This document shows positions 9,502 through 18,142 of a DNA stretch of 64,000 nucleotides, in pieces (positions within the stretch are counted from its first letter, which is position 1; every line of letters starts with the position of its first letter). Location of the stretch: positions 1-64,000 of the forward strand of contig CAVUSX010000001.1 of NCBI GenBank assembly GCA_963744275.1. The letters run 5' to 3'. The notes beneath the pieces were generated by a model, which made no database searches, was not told where the DNA came from, and was given only the letters and a program-made list of their open reading frames with translations. The stretch comes from VAZQ01 sp963744275 (GTDB taxonomy: Bacteria > Pseudomonadota > Alphaproteobacteria > Rhizobiales > Xanthobacteraceae). Position numbers and translations under genes: made by a program.

Positions 9502-10695
9502 ATGATTGTCCCCGGTCGTCATCGTGCGCTTACGCAAGACGCCTGGAGTGAATTTGCTGTCCGGGCTGCGATCGAAGAAATTGCGGCCGATGCAATCGCG
9601 CATTTCCATCCCGACACGTTCTGGCCGGCTCACCCCAGTGACGATGGGGTGGGAGACGGCAACCCCAGTTTCTACTATGGGGCGGCCGGGGTCATCTGGG
9701 CGCTGGACTATTTGCATCGCATCGGCGCGACCGGTGTCGCCGAAGATTTTCGCCCTGTGCTGCCGAAGCTCATGGAGCGGACGATCACCAGCTTCGAAAG
9801 CAATTCGCCGGCCGATTACGCGAAACATGGCTCGCTGCTTTTTGGCGACATGGGCGCCGCGCTTCTCGCCATGCGCCTTGCCCCCACGTCGAGCCTCGCC
9901 GATCTGGTGCATAGGCGCGCCGAAGCAAATACTGGATTGCCGATCCGAGAGCTCATGTGGGGCATGCCCGGGTCGATGGTGGCCGCGATCCACATGGCCG
10001 AGATGACCCAAGAAACGCGATGGCGCGGCCTTTTCGAATTGCAAGCGTCGAGGCTGTTGGCCGATCTGGAGGACACGCCGCAAGGTCCGCTTTGGACCCA
10101 GGATCTTTATGGTGCCAAAGATCGCTTTCTCGGGCCCGTTCACGGCTTCGCCGGCAACGTCATTCCGTTGCTGCGCGGCTGGGATTGGTTGACGCCAGCG
10201 CAGCAAGCGCACGTGGTGGAGTTTGTGCCGAAGACACTTGCAGCGAATGCATGGCGGTACGAAGTTGGGACAACGTGGGGCCCGAGAAGCAAACGCGAGA
10301 AGCGGCTTTTCATATGTCAGCACTGTCACGGTGCGCCCGGCATGGTGACGACATTTGCGGATGCGCCCTTCGCTGGGCCTGAATTCGACGCACTTCTCTT
10401 GCATGCCGGTCGCTTCACCTGGGCCGCCGGACCGCTCACCAAAGGCTCGAACCTTTGCCACGGCACGGGCGGGAACGGCTACGCGTTCCTCAAGCTCTAC
10501 CGCCGCACCAACGACCCGATTTGGCTCGACCGCGCACGCCAATTCGCCATGACGGCCATCGTCCAGTATCGCGGCGCTCGGATAGCCGTCGGCCGCGGTC
10601 GGTATTCGCTTTGGACCGGCGACGTCGGCCTTGCGATCTACCTTTGGGATTGCATCAACGGGGAGCCTCGCTTCCCGACGATCGATGTGTTCTGA
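9502..10695 (+). CDS. LanC-like (lanthionine cyclase-like) protein, orphan
   Basis: A 397-residue intact ORF with the alpha/alpha-barrel pattern of the LanC/LANCL family. The N-terminal GAAGVIWALDYLHRIG repeat unit and HGFAGNVIPLLRGWD fit the GxxG helices. The zinc-site elements are present as CQHCHGAPGM (about residue 271) and LCHGTGGNGYAFL (about residue 318), giving Cys, Cys and His ligands. In lantibiotic synthesis this fold catalyses thioether ring closure; eukaryotic LANCL proteins add glutathione to dehydroamino acids. No LanA precursor, LanB dehydratase or ABC exporter is nearby, so a stand-alone role is more likely. The start is ATG 9502. Confidence 0.8.
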   Translation: MIVPGRHRALTQDAWSEFAVRAAIEEIAADAIAHFHPDTFWPAHPSDDGVGDGNPSFYYGAAGVIWALDYLHRIGATGVAEDFRPVLPKLMERTITSFESNSPADYAKHGSLLFGDMGAALLAMRLAPTSSLADLVHRRAEANTGLPIRELMWGMPGSMVAAIHMAEMTQETRWRGLFELQASRLLADLEDTPQGPLWTQDLYGAKDRFLGPVHGFAGNVIPLLRGWDWLTPAQQAHVVEFVPKTLAANAWRYEVGTTWGPRSKREKRLFICQHCHGAPGMVTTFADAPFAGPEFDALLLHAGRFTWAAGPLTKGSNLCHGTGGNGYAFLKLYRRTNDPIWLDRARQFAMTAIVQYRGARIAVGRGRYSLWTGDVGLAIYLWDCINGEPRFPTIDVF

Positions 10696-10774
10696 CCGGC
10701 GTTTTGGCTTGAACGGCCCCCTGCCGACCAATAAATGAGAAATAACCGGCAGGCCACGTTTCGGAGTGCGCCCC

Positions 10775-11134
10775 ATGGCGTTGGATTTACTTCGGTCCGG
10801 ATACGCAACTCTCGAATTCGAGATCGCCCGGGAGAAGGCGTCAGCGCTCGGACGGCTTGGACGTCGGCTCGAGGCCGCGCTGACGGCACTCGCCGCATGC
10901 CCGCGGGCGGCCGCTTCCGAACGAAAAATCCGCGATAGTCTCGTCGGAGAGGCCGGATATGCGCTCTGGCTCTTCGTCGTGCAGCGCGAGGCCTGCGGTC
11001 TCAACGACAGCGCGCAAGTGATGCAGGACTACGGGGTGCCGGCCGAGGTGTATGCCCGCATGGGGCCGTTGGCTATGCCGAGCATCCCTGCCGCGCCACG
11101 GCCGATGAAGATGGGCAATACTCTTTCGCCGTAG
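10775..11134 (+). CDS. Small conserved protein, DUF6665-like
   Basis: A 119-residue protein starting MALDLLRSGYATLEFEIARE. It is predicted to be helical and lacks a signal peptide. The segment EIAREKASALGRLGRRLEAA, the ending pattern YALWLFVVQREACGLNDSAQ and VMQDYGVPAEVYARMG recall rhizobial proteins labelled DUF6665, from memory. The function is unknown. It lies 79 bp after the LanC-like gene on the same strand and could be co-transcribed with it. Confidence 0.55.
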   Translation: MALDLLRSGYATLEFEIAREKASALGRLGRRLEAALTALAACPRAAASERKIRDSLVGEAGYALWLFVVQREACGLNDSAQVMQDYGVPAEVYARMGPLAMPSIPAAPRPMKMGNTLSP

Positions 11135-11252
11135 CGCTATGATGCCGCAGTCTGGCACGCGCTCCAACCGGCAAAGCTACGACGGCCTACGATATTGCAA
11201 TACCATAGTTGGCGTTGGTTGAGGCCCCCGAAGAGCCTACCGAGCCTGGTTT

Positions 11253-11660
11253 TCACGGCGCGTCTTTGGCTCCCGTTGCGCATCCGGTCGCCGGTCCCGG
11301 TAAAGTCGAAAGCATGTCATAAAGCTCCGCCGCGCGCGGGTTCATCGCGTGCCAATCGACTTCGGGTCGGAACAGCATCGCTGCGGCTTGCTCCGGGTGC
11401 TCCTTCAGCCACCAGGCCACGGCCTCCGCTTTCGCGCGGAACGGTCCAACTTGCACGGGCCCAGGCAAGTCGCTCACAGGCCCGTTCGGGTTTGGCAGGC
11501 CGCGGGCTTGAAGCTCCGCCTCGCGGTTCTCAAGCCAATCTTCCAAAGCGATTTCGACTGCTTCCGTGACGGAAGCCGCCTCACGCGTGACCGCTATCAT
11601 CTTGCGCACGCGCTGCAGCAGCTCGCGGCTTATGCGAACGCCTGTTGCTTTTCTTCTCAT
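11253..11660 (-). CDS. Ribbon-helix-helix type protein
   Basis: A 135-residue protein whose N-terminus (ATGVRISRELLQRVRKMIAV, then TREAASVTEAVEIALEDWLE) has the beta strand and two helices of a ribbon-helix-helix DNA-binding domain, as seen in antitoxins and plasmid repressors. The start is ATG 11660 because GGAGACGAT lies directly upstream. An in-frame start at 11771 has no ribosome site. The C-terminal half (AEAVAWWLKEHPEQAAAML) is of unknown function. No toxin partner was recognised next to it. Confidence 0.55.
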   Translation of the reverse strand: MRRKATGVRISRELLQRVRKMIAVTREAASVTEAVEIALEDWLENREAELQARGLPNPNGPVSDLPGPVQVGPFRAKAEAVAWWLKEHPEQAAAMLFRPEVDWHAMNPRAAELYDMLSTLPGPATGCATGAKDAP

Positions 11661-11778
11661 ATCGTCTCCGTTTAGTTGGGCCGGCCAGTAATCGACGGTA
11701 TGCGTGCCGGCACTCTTGAAATTCGAGGTGCATAGACCTGCCAGAACAGTTTGATGACGAGGGAGGTGCAAAAATCAC

Positions 11779-12180
11779 CTATTTGAATTCGTCGAGATCA
11801 CGCCACGCTCGACGCCGTCGTGATCGAGCGGTGTTGTCGCCCTTCCCATTCTTGGTCGTTTGGAGTGTGTGAATGGCCTTCGCGATCTTGTCGACGCGGC
11901 CCGGCTTGGTTTCCCAGCCAGCGAAAAACTCAGTTTCGTCCACCTCACCCCAGACCCGGCGGGCTTCCGCTAGCGCGGGCCCATAACGCCTGCCCCGACG
12001 GTCCTGTACGAACGTGGCTTCGTCCGTCACTCGGTCATATTTGGCTTCACGGTAGACCCAATGGTGTGCCGCGTAACCAAGCAGCCACGATTTTGATGGC
12101 GGCGCGCTACCCGCCCACCTTTGCTGCGCGGCAGCTATAATCTTGTATAAACAGGGACTGTCGCTGCTGTGGCTCATCAC
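11779..12180 (-). CDS. Hypothetical protein
   Basis: A 133-residue ORF of unknown family (begins MMSHSSDSPCLYKIIAAAQQ). It is basic and rich in Arg and Lys, particularly at the C-terminus (ARSRRRRAWRDLDEFK), and has no membrane segment. Its GTG start overlaps the stop of the upstream ORF by four bases (GTGA), so the two are probably translated together. It lies in the segment that also holds the ribbon-helix-helix gene and the serine recombinase, consistent with mobile-element cargo. Confidence 0.4.
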   Translation of the reverse strand: MMSHSSDSPCLYKIIAAAQQRWAGSAPPSKSWLLGYAAHHWVYREAKYDRVTDEATFVQDRRGRRYGPALAEARRVWGEVDETEFFAGWETKPGRVDKIAKAIHTLQTTKNGKGDNTARSRRRRAWRDLDEFK

Positions 12181-12407
12181 GATGCCACTGTCAGCCTCGT
12201 GGCGTTTTCAACATGGCCGGTCAAAGTAACGTTCTCCTGCCGCGACCAGACCAGCACTTCATGCGGGGTCATGTCGCGCGTGTACATTCCATGATGTGGT
12301 TTTTGCGAATGGCCATGAAGCGTAAGCGTCCCGTCGGCAATCTTATAAATGTTCTCCAGATGTTGGTGGCCATGAAGATAGAACCAACGATATGCGATCA
12401 GAGTCAT
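12177..12407 (-). CDS. Small hypothetical protein
   Basis: A 76-residue ORF (MTLIAYRWFYLHGHQHLENI), rich in His and aromatic residues, with no recognised family. The ATG at 12407 has a weak AAGGG about 9 bases upstream; an in-frame start at 12473 would give 98 residues. Its stop overlaps the start of the downstream ORF, the best evidence that it is a real gene. Confidence 0.35.
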   Translation of the reverse strand: MTLIAYRWFYLHGHQHLENIYKIADGTLTLHGHSQKPHHGMYTRDMTPHEVLVWSRQENVTLTGHVENATRLTVAS

Positions 12408-12619
12408 CCGAAGAATCCCTTTTCGAATCGACGTGATATCGCACCAAGCTACGGCCGCCACACAGGTCTTCAAGGCTGTTTCTTTTTTGGCAGATGGATG
12501 ATAATTATTGCCCCTAAAAATTTGTCATACAATTTGACCGGCAACATGACGCCTGCGGGTGCCGACGTCGAACGTCGGAAAGGTCGGCCTACCGCAAGCC
12601 CGCCGACGAGATCTGATCC

Positions 12620-13033
12620 ATGACGATGACGGAACACGCACTGGACGCCATCAGCCTCGTTCCTCGCGAACGGGTCTGCGGACACAATGAGACCGCTCTG
12701 GCCGACCAGAAGATAGTCGATGTTGACGTCTTCGTCGCCGGCCGGAAGCGCGGCACTTGGCGCCGAGGAAGCAACGGCAAGAGCTACGGGATGTACCTCG
12801 AGCTGCTGAAGCGCGACGGCTCGATGGAATGGACGCTGCCGTACGGCGGCGGCTACTGTGACGACGCCGAGAACCTTAAGCTAGCGACCGCCCAGCTTCT
12901 CATGTCAGGAAAGCTGCCGGACCGGCGGGACTACGTCGAGCGTCGCGTGGTGCACTTCCTGATCGACTACCGCTACGCAATTGTTGCCACGCCGATCGCG
13001 GTCGGGCTGTGCTACTGGCTGTTCGTGCGCTGA
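12620..13033 (+). CDS. Hypothetical protein with C-terminal membrane anchor
   Basis: A 137-residue ORF (MTMTEHALDAISLVPRERVC). It has a soluble mixed alpha/beta N-terminal part with an internal RGSNGKSYGMYLELLKRDGS segment and one C-terminal membrane helix (YAIVATPIAVGLCYWLFV), so it may be tail-anchored. There is no signal peptide and no family was recognised. The ribosome site is weak. It is followed by two hairpins that may end transcription. Confidence 0.4.
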   Translation: MTMTEHALDAISLVPRERVCGHNETALADQKIVDVDVFVAGRKRGTWRRGSNGKSYGMYLELLKRDGSMEWTLPYGGGYCDDAENLKLATAQLLMSGKLPDRRDYVERRVVHFLIDYRYAIVATPIAVGLCYWLFVR

Positions 13034-13104
13034 CCCGTTGCGAGCTTCGCGTCCGCATGTCGCCTTTGGGGCAATCACTTCGCTTTTGCGAAGTCTGCTT
13101 TACC

Positions 13105-13126
13105 GTCCGCTACCACAATAGCGGAC
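13105..13126 (+). terminator. Possible terminator hairpin
   Basis: A perfect inverted repeat GTCCGCTA-CCACAA-TAGCGGAC is followed by ATTTTG. It lies 72 bp after the stop at 13033. The T-run is short, so a dispersed intergenic repeat is an alternative reading. Confidence 0.4.
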
Positions 13127-13544
13127 ATTTTGCGTCTGCTTACCAGCATCGCTTTGCTGCCCCTGAATAGCAAACTATGAGCGGCGCAGCCGCGGCTGCT
13201 CCGTTCAATGATTTCATTCGCCTAGGGCCACACCGGCATATCGACCGCACAAAGCCAGCAAGAAATCCGCTCTTGCGACGCCCTTCTCAATTTCTTTGTC
13301 TCGTCGCAACTTGTCGAAGGATTTCGTCGAACCAACAAGGCGCCGGACATCGACCGCTTGATAGCAGGATAAAAGGCGCAAGGTGCGCCGCGGTCGGTCG
13401 TGAGAAGTCCGAGGCTTATCGCAACTTTTCTGGCATGACCGCACCTTGCGAGAATCGAGTTTCTCCTTTGCGCTCAAGAAGTCGGCGCAATGTGCTCGGG
13501 ATTGCCGAGACATCGGCGATCGGCATCGAGGCGATGCCGGACCA

Positions 13545-13612
13545 GCGACGCCCGTCAAGGCTCGCGCTCCGCGCGCCCGGCTCCGCCGGCTGCCGGCCTT
13601 GACCGGCGTCGC
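13545..13612. repeat. 17-bp imperfect inverted repeat
   Basis: The arms GCGACGCCCGTCAAGGC and GCCTTGACCGGCGTCGC are reverse complements apart from one base, with a 34-bp GC-rich loop. It could be a cruciform, a transcript hairpin or an old mobile-element end. Confidence 0.5.
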
Positions 13613-13829
13613 CTGCCCCGGCGTTTGACGGCCATGCGCTGATGGCTCAGCGCGAGCGAGATGCCGCTCCTCGATTCGGACATGCCTGCGGCGGACAAAT
13701 TTGCGCCGTTCTCCGGATGGAGTCTGCGTACCGCAGGGGCGCCATGGCTCATCATCAAAAATCTCGACTGAGACGAACGCGGTCACCGGGATCGTTGCCC
13801 GACGACCTCTACGACTATTTGCGGCCAGC

Positions 13830-13987
13830 CAGTTCGACGAAGGGGACGCCCGGCAAAGAAGAAACGGTCTGAGTGGACCGTGACCGACGACTGGCCCGCA
13901 CGAGGTCCCGATCACCGAGGCCGAGATCGAGGTGTTCGAGGCCTGGTTCGGCGACTGTTCGACGAATTGTTTTCGACCCGCCAATGA
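13830..13987 (+). pseudogene. Small gene preceding the recombinase, frameshifted
   Basis: Pieces of a short protein can be read as KKKRSEWTVTDDWP, then VPITEAEIEVFEAWFGD, then DLFDELFSTRQ followed by TGA at 13985-13987. Single-base shifts are needed between them. Small proteins of this kind precede serine recombinases in other alphaproteobacterial elements. It ends 23 bp before the recombinase ATG, which suggests one transcript. The start was not identified. Confidence 0.45.
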
Positions 13988-14010
13988 CCCCTTTGGTTTG
14001 GAGATCGCCA

Positions 14011-15792
14011 TGACGATGCCGGTTCGTGCTGCCCTCTACCTGCGAGTCTCGACCGGCCGGCAGGCCGAAAGCGATCTTTCCATCCCGGACCAGCGCCGCC
14101 AGGCGAAGGCCTATTGCGCAATCGCGCGGTTGGGAGATCGTGGCCGACTACGTCGAGCCGGGTGCGTCGGCGACGGATGATCGGCGGCCGGAATTCCAGC
14201 GCATGATCGACGCGGCAACCACCAAGCCGCCGGCGTTCGAAGTGATCGTGGTCCACAGTTTCAGCCGCTTCTTCCGCGACCAGTTCCAGCTCGAGTTCTA
14301 TGTCCGCCGCCTCGCCAAGGCTGGAGTCCGGCTGGTCTCGATCACCCAGGAGCTCGGCGACGATCCCATGAGCAACATGATCCGCCAGATCATGGCGCTG
14401 TTCGACGAGTACCAGTCCAAGGAGAACGCCAAGCACACGCTCAGGGCCATGAAGGAGAACGCCCGTCAGGGCTTCTGGAATGGAGCCCTTCCGCCGATCG
14501 GCTACCGGATCGTGGAAGCCTCCGAGCAGCGCGGACACCGGACCAAGAAGACCCTTGAGATCGATCCTGTCCAGGCGGAGACGGTGCGCCTGATCTTCCG
14601 CCTGGCGCGCGAGGGCAGCGGAAGCTCGGGACCGATGGGCGTCAAGTCCATCGCTACCCACCTCAATGCATCGGGCATCCGCACCCGCGACGGCGGTCGC
14701 TGGGGCGTCGATGCGGTCCACAAGGTGCTGAGACGGACGACCTACATCGGCCGCCACCGCTTCAATACCAAGTTCTGGAAGACTCGCGAGCGTAAGGCAG
14801 AGACCGAAGTCGTAGAAATGGCGGTGCCAGCAATCGTCGACAAGGACGAATTTGAAATCGTCCAAATGCTGCTCAAGAGCCGGAGCCCCGCGATGACCGC
14901 ACCACGGATTGTCAGCGGCCCCACGCTGCTCACGGGCATCTGCTTTTGTGCCGGCTGCGGTGGAGCAATGACGCTGCGCACCGGCAAGAGCGGCCGTTAC
15001 CGCTATTACACCTGTTGCACCAAAGCTCGCCAGGGTGCGACCGGTTGTCCGGGTCGCACTGTTCCGATGGAAAAACTCGACAATCTGGTCGCGGAGTACA
15101 TCGAGCAGCGATTGTTGCAACCCAAGCGTCTTGAGCAACTTTTGTCGCATGTGCTCGATCGCCACAAGGAGCGCGCCGAGCGGCGAAGGTCGCACATCGC
15201 CGAATTGCGCAAGCGGGCGGCCGAGGCAGACGCCAAACTCAAGCGACTGTACGATGCGATCGAGAACGGTGTCGCCGATCTCTCAGACCCCATGCTGAAG
15301 GACCGCATCGGTGAACTGAAGGCCACGCGCGACCAGGCCCGCCTTGACGCAGAGCGGGCCGAGGATGCGATTGAACGTGGCGGGCCGACCATCACGCCAC
15401 AGACCCTCAAGACCTTTGCCAGGACAGCCCGCAAGCGAATGCGGACCGACGGCGGCGGCTACCGCCGCGATCACCTTCGCGCACTCGCCCAACGTATCGA
15501 AGTCGATCAGAAAGAACTGCGCATCATGGGGTCGAAAAGCGTGCTCCTGCGAACGCTCGTCGCCGCTTCAAGCGCAAAAACGGCGGGTTTTGGCGTGCCC
15601 AGTTCTGTACCGAAGTGGCGCGCCGGGAGAGATTCGAACCCCGATCCCAGGTTTCGATATCCGGTGATCCATCCAGCAGGTCGCTGTCAGCGCCCTGACC
15701 TGTGTCGCGGCACCACCACATCACGCCCTACTGCAGCGAGACCCCGGCGATCTTCACCGCATCCGCCCAGAGCGCCATGTCGGCGGCGATGA
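14011..15792 (+). CDS. Large serine recombinase (site-specific integrase), one frameshift
   Basis: A serine recombinase that would cut and join DNA at attachment sites. The resolvase domain starts ALYLRVSTGRQAE with the catalytic serine in RVST. It is followed by the recombinase domain (GALPPIGYRIVE; IATHLNASGIRTRDGG), a zinc ribbon (CFCAGCGG with CCTKARQGATGCPG) and a long coiled coil near residues 370-450. ATG 14011 and the first 40 residues are in another frame; one indel near 14130 separates them from the rest. The open frame runs through a tRNA-like sequence at 15616-15650 and into the convergent gene, so the natural C-terminus is probably near 15.6 kb. It is the likely integrase of the 11-15.6 kb segment. 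Confidence 0.85.
15616..15650 (-). other. tRNA 3'-end sequence, candidate attachment site
   Basis: Read on the reverse strand this is a T-arm (GGTTCGAATC) followed by CTCTCCCGGCGCG and CCA, matching the 3' end of a tRNA, most like tRNA-Arg. No D-arm or anticodon arm precedes it, so it is not a full gene. Its position at the 3' end of a serine recombinase fits an att site formed by integration into a tRNA gene. Confidence 0.55.
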
Positions 15793-16711
15793 ACTTCGCG
15801 GTCTCGGCCGGGCTCGATCCGAGCGGCTCGACGCCTTCCTGGTCGAGCCGCTGCGCGAACTTCGGCTCCTTGGCGGCGCGGGCGAACTCGGCGGCGATCC
15901 GGTTGACGATGTCGTCGGGCGTGGCGGCGGGTGCCAATAGGCCGTTCCAGCTCTCGCCATGGAAGCCGGGAAAGCCGGATTCGGCGATGGTCGGCACTTG
16001 CGCGGCCCGGCGGGCGCGCTCGGCGCTCGACACGGCGAGCATCCGGATGTTGCCGGCCTGCGCCTGCGGCAGCGCTTCGGAGAGCGGCACGAACATGGTC
16101 GGGATATGGCCGGCCACCAGATCGGTCATGGCCGGAGCGGTACCCCGGTAGCTCACGCTGGTCATCTCGAGGCCGGCGCGCTTGAGGAACAGCGCCATCA
16201 GGAGATTGCTCAGGCTGCCCGGCCCCCCGCCGCCCGCATAGGGAAGCCGTTGCGGCTGCATCTTCACATAGGCGATGAAGGCGGCGACGTCGGCGACCGG
16301 CAGCTTGGCATTCACCACCAGGACTTGAGGATTGACGCCGATCACGCTGATCGGCTTGAAGTCCTTGACCGGATCGTAGGCCGCCTTGGTGATCGCCGGA
16401 AAGATCGACACCACCGCCGGGCCGGCCCAGAACAGGGTGTAGCCGTCAGGCGCCGCATGAGCGACCGTTTCGGCCGCGATGGTGCCGTTGCCGCCTACCC
16501 GGTTCTCGACCACGAATTGCTGGCCGAACGCTTCGCTCATGCGCTGGCAGGTCAGGCGCGCCACCACATCGATATTGCCGCCGGCCGCGAACGGAACGAT
16601 GACCCTGACCGGCCGCTGCGGCCAGTCCGGAGCCTGAGCCTGCGCCGGTCCGCTCGTATGCAGGGAAAATGCCGCCAAGAGGACGGCCGCCAGCGCCACA
16701 ATCGTCGCCAT
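15728..16711 (-). CDS. Tripartite tricarboxylate transporter family (Bug/TctC) substrate-binding protein
   Basis: A periplasmic solute-binding protein of the Bug family, which captures carboxylates and similar small acids. The signal peptide starts at MATIVALAAVLLAAF and is cleaved near AQA. The family motif WPQRPVRVIVPFAAGGNIDV follows, with YRGTAPAMTDLVAGHI and the C-terminal region typical of TctC. The ATG at 16711 is chosen because longer in-frame starts run into a 66-bp tandem repeat. Length is about 327 residues, normal. No TctA or TctB membrane genes are adjacent, as is common for orphan Bug proteins. Confidence 0.85.
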   Translation of the reverse strand: MATIVALAAVLLAAFSLHTSGPAQAQAPDWPQRPVRVIVPFAAGGNIDVVARLTCQRMSEAFGQQFVVENRVGGNGTIAAETVAHAAPDGYTLFWAGPAVVSIFPAITKAAYDPVKDFKPISVIGVNPQVLVVNAKLPVADVAAFIAYVKMQPQRLPYAGGGGPGSLSNLLMALFLKRAGLEMTSVSYRGTAPAMTDLVAGHIPTMFVPLSEALPQAQAGNIRMLAVSSAERARRAAQVPTIAESGFPGFHGESWNGLLAPAATPDDIVNRIAAEFARAAKEPKFAQRLDQEGVEPLGSSPAETAKFIAADMALWADAVKIAGVSLQ

Positions 16712-16714
16712 TCG

Positions 16715-16862
16715 CGCGCTCGCGCCGCTCACTTGCCGATTTGAGCGGCGCTCCACGGCCCCCTCAGTCGTCGCGATACACGCGCTCGCGCCGCTCACTT
16801 GCCGATTTGAGCGGCGCTCCACGGCCGCCTCAGTCGTCGCGATACACGCGCTCGCGCCGCTC
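16715..16862. repeat. 66-bp tandem duplication covering the dksA 3' end
   Basis: A unit of 66 bp is present about 2.2 times with one mismatch (one C/G difference between the copies). The unit contains the last codons and stop of dksA, so a second copy of that coding tail lies downstream of the stop. The duplication fills the gap between dksA and the Bug gene. Confidence 0.85.
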
Positions 16863-17306
16863 GTGTCGCTCCTGCGCCTCGATCGAGAGCGTCGCGATGG
16901 GCCGCGCTTCCAGCCGCCGCAGCGAGATCGGCTCGCCGGTCTCCTCGCAATAGCCGTAGGTGCCGTCCTCGAGCCGCTGCAGGGCGGCGTCGATCTTGGC
17001 GATCAGCTTGCGCTGCCGGTCGCGGGCACGCAGCTCGATCGCCCGGTCGGTTTCCGAGGAGGCGCGGTCGGCGAGATCGGGATGATTTTGGTTCTCATCC
17101 TGAAGATGCTGCAGCGTCTCCTTCGCCTCCTTGAGTATCTCGTCCTTCCACGCCAGGAGCTTGTCGCGAAAGTACTCGCGCTGGCGCTCGTTCATGAATG
17201 GCTCTTTGTCGGAAGGTCGGTAGTTCTTGTTCTTTTCCAGCTGCGCTACGGCGCCGTTCTTCTCCAACAGCGCTAGCGCACCGTTCTTGTTCTTGTCCGA
17301 ACGCAT
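16830..17306 (-). CDS. dksA: RNA polymerase-binding transcription factor DksA
   Basis: DksA enters the RNA polymerase secondary channel and acts with ppGpp to reprogram transcription. The protein has the N-terminal coiled coil (MNERQREYFRDKLLAWKDEI onward, ending DLADRASSETDRAIELRARD). Its C-terminal element is YGYCEETGEPISLRRLEARP, then ATLSIEAQERHE. Only one cysteine of the classical four remains, which is the usual alphaproteobacterial zinc-poor form. The start chosen is ATG 17306. The 3' end lies inside a 66-bp tandem duplication. It is next to fliX, as in Caulobacter-type genomes. Confidence 0.9.
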   Translation of the reverse strand: MRSDKNKNGALALLEKNGAVAQLEKNKNYRPSDKEPFMNERQREYFRDKLLAWKDEILKEAKETLQHLQDENQNHPDLADRASSETDRAIELRARDRQRKLIAKIDAALQRLEDGTYGYCEETGEPISLRRLEARPIATLSIEAQERHERRERVYRDD

Positions 17307-17483
17307 GGGAACCCCGTGCTTGGGCGAGCCCTCCTGCTCGCGCGCGACCTTATATAGGGCCGGCCGCCTAGGGACAATCACGGAATGCACGACCCGAGCC
17401 AGCGAACTATGCCGCAGTGCGGGATCAGCGTGCCGGCCGCCAACCGCCGCCCCCGCCGCCCCCGCGGTGCGGCCATTCGCGGG

Positions 17484-17897
17484 CTAGCGCGGGGCCATCT
17501 TGGCGATCTCGACCTCGACCCGCAGCTCGATCTCGGCCAGCACCGCATCGAGCTCCGCCTGGCCCGAGCCCAGCTTGAGATGGGCGGCGGCCTCTTGCAG
17601 CTTGGCCAGCGTGGCGGTCGAAAGCGGCGCCCCCCCGAGCAGCGCCATCTTGAGCTCGTCGAGCGCATCGAGCGCGACCCGGCCGCGCTTGACCGCGCGC
17701 TTGCGGCGCTCGAGCGGGTCCTCCACCCCCTGCAGGGCGATCAGGGCGTCGATGCCGCCGACCGAGCGCGGCCCGCCGGCGGCGGCGGTCGAGCGTGGCG
17801 CAGTTTCCGCGGAAACCGCGAAGCCGGAGCCATTGACGCGCCGCGCGGCCGGCGCGGCCGCTGCCAGCGAGGTTGCGTTCGAAGCTAGAATTCGCAT
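17484..17897 (-). CDS. fliX: Flagellar assembly regulator FliX
   Basis: FliX links basal-body assembly to transcription by controlling the sigma-54 activator FlbD, so hook and filament genes are made only after the early structure is built. The 137-residue ORF is intact, starts MRILASNATSLAAAAPAARR and shows the FliX core SVGGIDALIALQGVEDPLER and LDALDELKMALLGG. It is divergent from flgI, an arrangement known from Caulobacter. Sigma-54 promoters upstream of flgF, flgI and flgE in this window are its expected indirect targets. Confidence 0.88.
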   Translation of the reverse strand: MRILASNATSLAAAAPAARRVNGSGFAVSAETAPRSTAAAGGPRSVGGIDALIALQGVEDPLERRKRAVKRGRVALDALDELKMALLGGAPLSTATLAKLQEAAAHLKLGSGQAELDAVLAEIELRVEVEIAKMAPR

Positions 17898-18086
17898 GGG
17901 CGAGGCCCCTCATCCGAGCCGCTGCAGCTCCAGGTGACATAACCAATCGGACCGCCATGGTTAATGAGCGGTAAACAGCCCGGCAAAATCTGCCCGATCG
18001 GCAAGGAACGGCGTGCGGGGCTTCGGGGCGCCGCCGGGCGCCCTAAAAAACATAAATTATATCAATGGGTTGTCGGCGCGGCCGCA

Positions 18087-18102
18087 TGGCACGCAATTCG
18101 CA
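18087..18102 (+). promoter_or_regulatory. Sigma-54 promoter of flgI-cheL-flbY
   Basis: TGGCACG-CAAT-TCGCA has GG and GC ten bases apart and lies about 40 bp before the flgI ATG. It differs from the TGGCACG-N4-TTGCA consensus at one position. Confidence 0.65.
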
Positions 18103-18142
18103 GAGAACAGGATCAGGTCCGAGCTCATCATTGGGGAGCAAT

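Larger units (their letters stand above)
13034..13829. other. Gene-poor region with hairpins and repeat remnants
   Basis: No convincing gene is seen in this 0.8-kb stretch. It contains a perfect 7-bp hairpin at 13077-13094 (ACTTCGC-TTTT-GCGAAGT). It also has an 8-bp hairpin at 13105-13126, and a 17-bp near-perfect inverted repeat with arms at 13545-13561 and 13596-13612. Short ORFs here are low-complexity and lack ribosome sites. The general look is that of repeat-derived intergenic DNA upstream of a mobile element. Confidence 0.5.

Noticed and set aside
9502..10695. Lantibiotic biosynthesis cluster
   Set aside because: Only the LanC-like gene is present; no precursor, dehydratase, protease or exporter was seen within the window.
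11253..12180. Toxin-antitoxin module formed by the ribbon-helix-helix gene and its neighbour
   Set aside because: The neighbouring 133-residue protein shows no toxin fold or catalytic motif, and the genes are separated by about 120 bp; the evidence is too thin.
15616..15650. Complete tRNA gene after the recombinase
   Set aside because: Only the T-arm and acceptor 3' end are present; no anticodon or D-arm sequence lies next to it on either side.
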